DNA from: Rhodospirillales bacterium
GTDB taxonomy: Bacteria; Pseudomonadota; Alphaproteobacteria; Acetobacterales; Acetobacteraceae
DNA: 5,031 nt
Reading direction: 5' to 3'
NCBI GenBank assembly: GCA_028870815.1
Contig: JAGWOU010000186.1
Location: forward strand, 1 to 5,031
Part shown: positions 1 to 4,786 of the stretch, piece by piece
Layout: the number at the start of each line of letters is the position of its first letter
How positions within the stretch are numbered: position 1 is the first letter of the stretch
Program-made: the position numbers and the translations under genes
The notes under the pieces: generated by a model
The model's input: the letters and a program-made list of their open reading frames with translations, nothing else
What the model was told of the DNA's origin: nothing
Database searches by the model: none

Positions 1-160
1 CCAGGTAAGTTTGCAGCAGGCCGGGCGAATTGACCATGTTGGCATACATGTTGGGAATGAACCCTACCTGCGCTTTGGCGGTGTCCAGTACGGCGCGCGC
101 TGGCGGCGGCGCGGTTTCAAGCGTGAGGGCGGGCAAAGAAAGTTTGGCTTCGGCGGTCAT
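1..160 (-). CDS. Carboxymuconolactone decarboxylase / AhpD-like family protein (N-terminal part, cut by window edge)
   Basis: Only the first 53 codons are in the window; the gene continues past base 1. The ATG reads down from base 160 and has an AGGAG-type ribosome binding site at 169-173, eight bases away. The visible protein has a short Ala/Pro-rich lead, then an A-x-x-x-V-G-F-I-P-N-M-Y segment (about residues 30-39) and N-S-P-G-L-L-Q-T-Y-L (44-53). This 'GF-PN....SP-LL-Y' pattern is typical of the N-terminal helices of carboxymuconolactone decarboxylase/peroxidase-related proteins of the AhpD superfamily. Members are small all-helical proteins, many with a CxxC thiol pair used in peroxide reduction; that site would lie outside the window, so peroxidase and decarboxylase-like roles cannot be separated. 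It lies 27 bases downstream of the haloacid dehalogenase on the same strand and is probably the third gene of the tetR operon. The family call is fairly secure; the specific activity is not. Confidence 0.72.
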   Translation of the reverse strand, partial: MTAEAKLSLPALTLETAPPPARAVLDTAKAQVGFIPNMYANMVNSPGLLQTYL

Positions 161-187
161 GGATAAGGCTCCTGATGTTGTCGCGGG

Positions 188-892
188 TTAAGATGCGGCC
201 AGCCCCAGACAGGCGGGCAAGGCGGCGAGGGAGGTGATTTCACGGGCGGGCCGTCCAGGCAGGCGCTCGGGCTTCTGGCCATAGCGGTTGCACCAGACCA
301 CCTGCATGCCGAAATCCGCCGCGGCGTGAGCGTCCCAGCCATTGGAGGATTGAAAGCTGATGGCAGCGGCGGGCAGGCCCAGCCTATCCAGGGCATACTG
401 GTACACGCGCCGGTCCGTTTTGTAGGTGCGGAGCGGATGCACGGAGAGCACGTCATCGAACAGCCCATCCAGCCCGGCGCTGGCGATGGCGCTGGCCAGC
501 ATCGCCGGCGTGCCGTTGGACAGGATGGCGGTTTTAAGCCCGGCCCGGCGCAGGGTTTTCAGCAGCGCAGGGACTTCGGAAAAGGCGTCCAGCGTGTCAT
601 AGAGCGCCATCAGAGCCGCATGGCGGGCGGGCGATGCAAGGTTCAATGTTTCCAGGGCAAAATCCAGCGCGTCAGCAGTCACCTGCCGGAACTCGACATA
701 AGCGCCTTGCACGGCGCGCAGCCATGTATATTGCAGCTGCTTGTCGCGCCATAGCGCGCTCAACGGGGCGCGGGCGGCATCGGGAATATCTGGGCAGCGC
801 GCTGCGGCCGAGGCAAAATCGAATAATGTCCCGTAGGCATCGAACACACAGGCTTTGACCCCCTGAAGGGGCGCTGAGCTGGCAGCGGGCAT
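188..892 (-). CDS. Haloacid dehalogenase, type II (HAD superfamily, L-2-haloacid dehalogenase-like)
   Basis: A 234-residue cytoplasmic HAD hydrolase, close to the roughly 230 residues usual for L-2-haloacid dehalogenases, which replace halide by hydroxyl on short 2-haloalkanoic acids through an aspartyl-ester intermediate. The signature residues of that subfamily can be aligned by eye: nucleophile D18 in DAYGTLFD with Y20 and T22; R49 in SALWR followed by KQLQYTWLR (the halide/substrate Arg segment); S125-N126 in LSNGT; K158 in YKTD with Y164; and SSNGWDA with S182, N184 and D187. The SSN-x-WD block separates these enzymes from phosphatase-type HADs. The ATG at 892 is preferred over an in-frame ATG at 961 because it has an AGGAG site at 901-905, eight bases upstream, and places motif I at the normal distance from the N-terminus; the upstream extension would overlap the repressor gene. 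It starts 19 bases after the tetR stop. The natural substrate is unknown, and defence against halogenated or other reactive acids is inferred. Confidence 0.9.
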   Translation of the reverse strand: MPAASSAPLQGVKACVFDAYGTLFDFASAAARCPDIPDAARAPLSALWRDKQLQYTWLRAVQGAYVEFRQVTADALDFALETLNLASPARHAALMALYDTLDAFSEVPALLKTLRRAGLKTAILSNGTPAMLASAIASAGLDGLFDDVLSVHPLRTYKTDRRVYQYALDRLGLPAAAISFQSSNGWDAHAAADFGMQVVWCNRYGQKPERLPGRPAREITSLAALPACLGLAAS

Positions 893-900
893 GACAATGT

Positions 901-905
901 CTCCT
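901..905 (-). promoter_or_regulatory. Ribosome binding site of the haloacid dehalogenase gene
   Basis: AGGAG on the minus strand, eight bases before the ATG at 892. It lies in the 19-base gap after the tetR stop codon and decides the start in favour of 892 rather than the in-frame ATG at 961, which is inside tetR. Confidence 0.75.
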
Positions 906-911
906 CGGAGG

Positions 912-1517
912 TTACAATTCAGCGGGCAGGGAAAGCCCGAGCGGCGCCAGGGCAGATGCAATCAGGCGGCGCAGGCGCACCGGGTCAGGGTCTAATTTGG
1001 CCATGACGCGCAGCGCCAAAACCGCACCGAATAATCCCTCGGCGGCAAGCGGCGTCTCCACGCTTTCCGGCAGCACCCCCGCCGCCTTGGCGCGCTCAAG
1101 CTGCGCACGCAGAAACGCCTCTACCTCACCCAGGCGCTCGCGCAATAGCGTGCGGATCTCTGGCGCCTCGGCACCGCCGTCCAAGATCGTGTTGATGAGC
1201 AAGCACCCAGCTGGTGCGTCCGGTGCTTCCGACAAAACCAGCAGTTCCGAGAAAAAGCCGGTGATGGCAGCGCGCGGGTCGGCCAGGGCGGCCAAGCGCG
1301 GCAGACGCTCATCGCTCAACCCGGTATCGGCGTAGCGGCGCAGAACTTCGCGGAACAGCCCGGCTTTGTCACCGAACCGGTTGTAAAGTGCTGCAACGCT
1401 CAGGCCGGTTGCCGCCGTCAGGTCGCGCAGAGAGGTGGCGGCAAAGCCCTGGCGCCAAAAAATGTCACGAGCGCGGTCGAGTAACTCATCATCGTGAAGG
1501 GCACGGGGGCGGGGCAT
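912..1517 (-). CDS. TetR/AcrR-family transcriptional repressor with NemR-like Cys/Lys pair
   Basis: A 201-residue DNA-binding repressor of typical TetR length. The N-terminus holds the family's helix-turn-helix: an A-R-D-I-F-W-R-Q-G-F helix, then T28-S29-L30-R31-D32-L33 and G38-L39-S40-V41-A42-A43-L44-Y45-N46-R47-F48, followed by DKAGLF (50-55). The rest is the helical ligand-binding and dimerisation region. C105, the only cysteine, is in an A-G-C-L-L-I-N turn, and K174 is in M-A-K. From memory, E. coli NemR has Cys106 in S-G-C-L and Lys175 in Q-A-K, a pair that forms a reversible bond on oxidation, so sensing of reactive electrophiles or oxidants is plausible here. The ATG at 1517 has an AGGA at 1527-1530, nine bases upstream. 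The gene is first in a leftward operon with the dehalogenase and AhpD-like genes, so it probably represses itself and both of them. The rightward operon starts 205 bases away and has its own promoter. Confidence 0.92.
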   Translation of the reverse strand: MPRPRALHDDELLDRARDIFWRQGFAATSLRDLTAATGLSVAALYNRFGDKAGLFREVLRRYADTGLSDERLPRLAALADPRAAITGFFSELLVLSEAPDAPAGCLLINTILDGGAEAPEIRTLLRERLGEVEAFLRAQLERAKAAGVLPESVETPLAAEGLFGAVLALRVMAKLDPDPVRLRRLIASALAPLGLSLPAEL

Positions 1518-1526
1518 GCTGGCAAT

Positions 1527-1530
1527 TCCT
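1527..1530 (-). promoter_or_regulatory. Probable ribosome binding site of tetR
   Basis: AGGA on the minus strand, nine bases before the ATG at 1517. It is a modest match, but no better start with its own site is visible in this frame. Confidence 0.5.
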
Positions 1531-1537
1531 GTTGACA

Positions 1538-1559
1538 GATCAAAAATAATAGAGTGATC
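1538..1559. promoter_or_regulatory. Candidate TetR operator (GATCA-N12-TGATC inverted repeat)
   Basis: Perfect 5-base arms, GATCA at 1538-1542 and TGATC at 1555-1559, are separated by a 12-base AT-rich spacer, 20 bases upstream of the tetR start. The repeat covers a minus-strand TATTAT (1546-1551) that would be a reasonable -10 for tetR. A TetR dimer bound here would block its own operon, the usual arrangement for the family. The arms are short and could be chance in an AT-rich stretch; the overlapping ATCGAT at 1557-1562 may be part of the site instead. This is inference from position and symmetry only. Confidence 0.35.
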
Positions 1560-1574
1560 GATTTATAACAAGGA
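1546..1574 (-). promoter_or_regulatory. Possible tetR-operon promoter
   Basis: On the minus strand, TATTAT (1546-1551) matches the -10 consensus at five of six positions and lies in a locally AT-rich patch within GC-rich DNA, about 30 bases before the tetR ATG. At the normal spacing of 17 the -35 region (1569-1574) reads TCCTTG, a poor match. The site may therefore be weak, or the true promoter may differ. The call rests mainly on base composition and position. Confidence 0.35.
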
Positions 1575-1664
1575 TAAGCCCAAAAGAATTTATGGCGCGT
1601 CCATATGTGCGGCATGCGGACTTAAGCGGTGTGAAAGGAGGTCAAGATATTTTTCGGCGTGGAT

Positions 1665-1690
1665 GTAACCTTTGCCCTCGAACCGACGAA
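1665..1690 (+). promoter_or_regulatory. ECF-sigma-type promoter (GTAACC-N16-CGAA) for the rightward operon
   Basis: GTAACC at 1665-1670 is followed after exactly 16 bases by CGAA at 1687-1690, then TAAA. The AAC core at -35 and the CG-starting -10 are characteristic of promoters read by extracytoplasmic-function sigma factors. The exact form GTAACC-N16-CGAA is, as I recall it, the consensus reported for the SigF (ECF) regulon of Caulobacter crescentus. Transcription would start near 1696-1700, leaving a leader of about 25 bases with one GGAG ribosome site before the MFS start at 1723, which is a sensible geometry. No good sigma-70 promoter is seen for this operon. The motif match is direct; the identity of the sigma factor is inferred. 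Confidence 0.6.
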
Positions 1691-1713
1691 TAAATTGAGA
1701 CCTGCCTAGTTTT

Positions 1714-1717
1714 GGAG
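1714..1717 (+). promoter_or_regulatory. Ribosome binding site of the MFS transporter gene
   Basis: GGAG five bases before the ATG at 1723, downstream of the expected transcription start of the ECF-type promoter. It supports the chosen start. Confidence 0.65.
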
Positions 1718-1722
1718 CCAGC

Positions 1723-3093
1723 ATGGAAACGCCAACAGACAACGCCATACTCGATACGCTTTCCGCTCTGCGTTGGAATCGCTTTCACACGGTGGCCGTG
1801 CTGCTGTTCGGCCTCGGCTGGGCGCTCGATGCGTTCGAGGTCACGCTAATCGGCAATGTGATGGGGGCGCTGAAGCAGCGCTTCCATTTGGGGGCGGATG
1901 GCATGTCCCTGCTGCTGGCGGCATGGTTCGCCGGGTTAATGCTGGGCGCTTCGGGGTTCGGTGTGCTGTCGGACAGGTTCGGGCGTCGGCGGGTGTTTCT
2001 GGTCAGCCTGGTGCTGTACGGGCTGGCCACGCTGGTCACCGGCTTCGCGCCTAACCTGGTCAGCCTGCTGGCACTGCGGCTCTTGGCGGGCATCGGCGTG
2101 GGGGCGGAATATGCCGCCATCAACGCCGCCATCACCGAGCTCGTGCCCAGCCGCTCGCGTGGCCGCGCCGCGGCGATGGTGCTGAATTTCTGGCCGCTGG
2201 GAAGCTTCGTGGCGGCCCTGCTGGCTTGGCTCGTGCTGTCCACCCTGCCGCCGGATCTCGGCTGGCGCGTGGTGTTCGGGCTGGGCGGGGTTATCGCCCT
2301 GTCCGCCGCCTGGTTCCGCCGTCATTTACCCGAAAGCCCGCGCTGGCTTTTGGAGGCCGGAAGGGCCGAAGATGCGCGGGCGATTGTCGAGGGTATCGAG
2401 GCGGGGCTGACCAATATTCCGCCGCCCGCCGTTCTACCTGCAACCAGCCGTATCCGGCGCGAGGCCGGGCAGTTTTCTCGTCTGCTGCGCCAATATCCCG
2501 GCCGCTTGCTTCTGGCGGCGGCGCTCGATTTCGCGGAGGCATCCGGGTATTATGGCCTTTTCGCCTTCTTACCGATCGTGGTTCTGCCCGCCTTGCACCT
2601 AGCGCCTGAAGCGCTGCCGCTGTTCTATTTGGCAGGCAGCGTTGGGGCGGCGATTGGCGGGCTGGCTGCGGCCTCTCTGCTTGACCGCGTGGGCCGAAGC
2701 TGGACAGTGGGCGGCTTCTATCTGGCCACGGCCCTGGGGCTGGTGGGGTTTGCCGCGATCACGCCCTTTGGCGCGGGGGCGATCATGGCTGGGTTCGCGC
2801 TGGTCAATCTGCTCGCCACCGGCAGCTGGATCGCCGCCTATCCCACATTCTCGGAATTGTTCCCGACCGCTTTGCGCGCCACGGGCATTGGCGTTTCCGT
2901 CACGGTGGGGCGCATCGGCGCTGCGCTATCCCCCTTTGCCGTGGGGTATGTCGGCGCGCGCAGCATGGCGGCGGCGCTGTTGATGCTGGCGGTATTCTGG
3001 GTGCTGGGTGCGGTGGCGATCCTGGTCTGGCGGCTGCGCGGCGGGGTGGAAGCGCGGGGGATGGCGCTGGAAAATCTGGTTCAGCATGGCTGA
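1723..3093 (+). CDS. Major facilitator superfamily transporter (12 TM, metabolite:H+ symporter type)
   Basis: A 456-residue inner-membrane transporter of usual MFS length with two six-helix halves. TM1 contains G-W-A-L-D36-A-F-E39, the acidic TM1 position seen in aromatic-acid/niacin-type symporters. The loop 2-3 signature is G80-V-L-S-D84-R-F-G-R-R-R. TM4 has RLLAGIGVGAEY (119-130), and the loop after it has ELVPSRSRGRAAA. The centre carries P203-E-S-P-R-W-L-L-E, as in sugar-porter, AAHS and SV2-like families, followed by a cytoplasmic loop (about 212-260). The second half repeats the loop signature weakly at D321-R-V-G-R and has E378-L-F-P-T-A-L-R-A-T-G-I-G with a V-G-R-I-G-A helix. It most likely moves a small organic anion or similar metabolite with protons; substrate and direction are not readable. 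It is first in the operon behind the ECF-type promoter, and its last eight bases overlap the next gene. Confidence 0.93.
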   Translation: METPTDNAILDTLSALRWNRFHTVAVLLFGLGWALDAFEVTLIGNVMGALKQRFHLGADGMSLLLAAWFAGLMLGASGFGVLSDRFGRRRVFLVSLVLYGLATLVTGFAPNLVSLLALRLLAGIGVGAEYAAINAAITELVPSRSRGRAAAMVLNFWPLGSFVAALLAWLVLSTLPPDLGWRVVFGLGGVIALSAAWFRRHLPESPRWLLEAGRAEDARAIVEGIEAGLTNIPPPAVLPATSRIRREAGQFSRLLRQYPGRLLLAAALDFAEASGYYGLFAFLPIVVLPALHLAPEALPLFYLAGSVGAAIGGLAAASLLDRVGRSWTVGGFYLATALGLVGFAAITPFGAGAIMAGFALVNLLATGSWIAAYPTFSELFPTALRATGIGVSVTVGRIGAALSPFAVGYVGARSMAAALLMLAVFWVLGAVAILVWRLRGGVEARGMALENLVQHG

Positions 3094-4786
3094 GTTGGCG
3101 CTGGAGGGTAAAATCCTGGCCTTTGGCGGGGCCTATAGCAACGTCCAAGCGCTGGAGGCCCTGCTCGCGCTGGCAAAGCGCCATGGCATCCCCCCGGAAC
3201 GCATGATCTGCACCGGTGATATCGTGGCCTATGGCGCCGATCCGCGTCCCTGCATCGGCCTGATCCGCGATACCGGCATCCCCACGGTGATGGGGAATTG
3301 CGAGGAACAGCTCGCCGCGAATCAAGGGGATTGCGGCTGCGGTTTCACACCCGGCTCGGCGTGCGACCGGCTCTCCGCCGCCTGGTTCGCTTATGCCAAC
3401 GGCGAGGTCAGCATCGAAGACCGCGCCTGGATGGAAGCACTCCCCCGCCAGATCATCCTGCGGCTGGGGCGGCGTTGCTTGGCGGTGCTGCATGGCGCGC
3501 CCAGCCGCATCAACCGGTTTCTGTTCGCCTCCGACCCGGATGAGGTCTTCGCGCAAGAGCTGGATTTGACCGGGGTGGACGGCGTGATTGCCGGGCATTC
3601 CGGGTTGCCTTTTACGCGCATCCTGAAGGATGGCCGGATTTGGCATAATGCGGGCGCAATTGGCATGCCCGCCAATGACGGCACGCCGCGCGGTTGGTAC
3701 GCCATCATCGAGCCGAAGGGGGAACAAAGCCTCAGATTCACCTTGCATCCTTTGGCTTATGACCATCACGCCGCCGCCGCCGCCATGCGCCGGGCGCGCC
3801 TGCCGGAGGAGTACGCGCAGGCTCTGGAAACCGGTATCTGGCCGAATCTCGATATCCTGCCCCATCAGGAGCGCGCCGCCACGGCGACGCCTTTGCCCGC
3901 CGCCCCCAAACCCGACGCGCAGGTGGCGCTGGAGCGGCTGGAGACGCTCTGGTTCAACACCGGCACGCTCTGCAATCTGGCCTGCAAGGATTGCTATATC
4001 GAAAGCAGCCCGCGTAATGATGCGCTCTCATGGCTCAGTCTGGGTGCTGTCCACGCCCTGCTGGATGAAGCCGCGCAGCGCCATCCTGAGCTGCGCGAAG
4101 TGGCGTTCACGGGGGGCGAACCCTTCATGAATCCGCAGATCATGGAGATACTCGAAACCGCCCTGGATCGCGACTTGCGGGTGCTGGTGCTGACCAACGC
4201 GATGACCCCGCTGCGCCACCATCTGCCGGCCTTGCGCAGGCTTGCCGGGCAGGATCTGCATCTGCGCGTCTCGCTGGACCATTACACGGAGGCCGGGCAC
4301 ACGGCCCTGCGCGGCCCGCGCGCCTGGGGGCCGGCGTTGGAAGGCATTTCGGCCTTGCTGGATGCCGGCTTCGCGCCCTCCATCGCCGCGCGGTTCAACC
4401 CCGCCGAGGAAGATGAGGCCGCTACCCGCGCCGGGTTCGCGGACTTGTTTCAGGCCCAAGGCTGGGACATCGACGCCTTCAACGAACAGCATTTGGTGCT
4501 GTTCCCGGAAATGAGCGTACCCGCTGTTTTCCCTGGCGTGAGTGCTGCGGCCTGGGCGGCTTTACACCCGCGCGGCGCGGATGCGATGTGCCGCACGTCC
4601 CGCATGGTGGTGCAACGCAAGGGGGCGCCGGACGTATCCATCGTTGCCTGCACCTTGCTGCCGTTCGAGCCGCGTTTTGAGCTGGGCCATACGTTGGCCG
4701 AGGCGGCAAGACCCGTCACGCTCGACCATCCCCATTGCGCCCGGTTCTGCGTGTTCGGCGCCTCGTCCTGCATGAGTGTGCGATGA
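3086..4786 (+). CDS. Metallophosphoesterase-like / radical SAM fusion protein of unassigned function
   Basis: A 566-residue soluble fusion. Residues 8-260 resemble the calcineurin-like YfcE/MJ0936 phosphoesterase fold: GD (44-45), GNCEE (70-74), HG (136-137), GHSGLPF (170-176) and WHNAGAIGMP (186-195). Motif I, normally D-x-H-G-N, reads GG-A-YSN (14-19), so two metal ligands are missing. A cysteine-rich D82-C-G-C-G-F plus C93 follows GNCEE. An Ala/Pro-rich linker (about 262-280) leads to the radical SAM half: C296-x3-C300-x2-C303 for the [4Fe-4S]/SAM site, G343-G-E-P-F for SAM binding, LVLTNAM (367-373) and LRVSLDHY (393-400). C502, C522, C551, C555 and C562 near the C-terminus could hold a second cluster, as in SPASM-type enzymes. 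The ATG at 3086 is chosen over 3008 because that extension lies in the MFS reading region and is basic, Trp-rich sequence unlike the fold. Overlap with the MFS gene (8 bases) and the next gene (4 bases) implies translational coupling. The reaction is unknown. Confidence 0.88.
   Translation: MAELALEGKILAFGGAYSNVQALEALLALAKRHGIPPERMICTGDIVAYGADPRPCIGLIRDTGIPTVMGNCEEQLAANQGDCGCGFTPGSACDRLSAAWFAYANGEVSIEDRAWMEALPRQIILRLGRRCLAVLHGAPSRINRFLFASDPDEVFAQELDLTGVDGVIAGHSGLPFTRILKDGRIWHNAGAIGMPANDGTPRGWYAIIEPKGEQSLRFTLHPLAYDHHAAAAAMRRARLPEEYAQALETGIWPNLDILPHQERAATATPLPAAPKPDAQVALERLETLWFNTGTLCNLACKDCYIESSPRNDALSWLSLGAVHALLDEAAQRHPELREVAFTGGEPFMNPQIMEILETALDRDLRVLVLTNAMTPLRHHLPALRRLAGQDLHLRVSLDHYTEAGHTALRGPRAWGPALEGISALLDAGFAPSIAARFNPAEEDEAATRAGFADLFQAQGWDIDAFNEQHLVLFPEMSVPAVFPGVSAAAWAALHPRGADAMCRTSRMVVQRKGAPDVSIVACTLLPFEPRFELGHTLAEAARPVTLDHPHCARFCVFGASSCMSVR

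Noticed and set aside
157..468. Minus-strand open frame of 103 codons covering the end of the dehalogenase gene
   Set aside because: It is in a different frame within the dehalogenase gene and has low-complexity Pro/Ser/Cys-rich translation. The dehalogenase frame carries all catalytic motifs.
890..914. Minus-strand GTAACC before the dehalogenase start, as a second ECF promoter
   Set aside because: The -10 position at 16-base spacing reads CATG, not CGAA, and the site overlaps the tetR stop and the ribosome binding site. A chance hit.
893..961. In-frame upstream ATG for the dehalogenase at 961
   Set aside because: It would overlap tetR by 50 bases and adds a Pro/Cys-rich leader foreign to the family. 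The ATG at 892 has a good ribosome site.
1532..1560. TTGACA on the plus strand as a sigma-70 promoter for the MFS operon
   Set aside because: At 17-base spacing the -10 is TGATCG, a poor match, and the nearest good TATAAC is 26 bases away. The ECF-type site nearer the gene is a better explanation.
3008..3085. Upstream ATG extending the radical SAM fusion by 26 residues
   Set aside because: The extension is basic, Trp-rich sequence made by reading the MFS coding region in another frame. The ATG at 3086 begins just before the conserved fold and gives a normal short overlap.
2900..3865. Long minus-strand open frame (321 codons) opposite the MFS 3' end and the phosphoesterase domain
   Set aside because: It lies antisense to two well-supported genes. 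Its translation is Arg/Pro/Gly-rich with no recognisable fold, the usual shadow of high-GC coding DNA.
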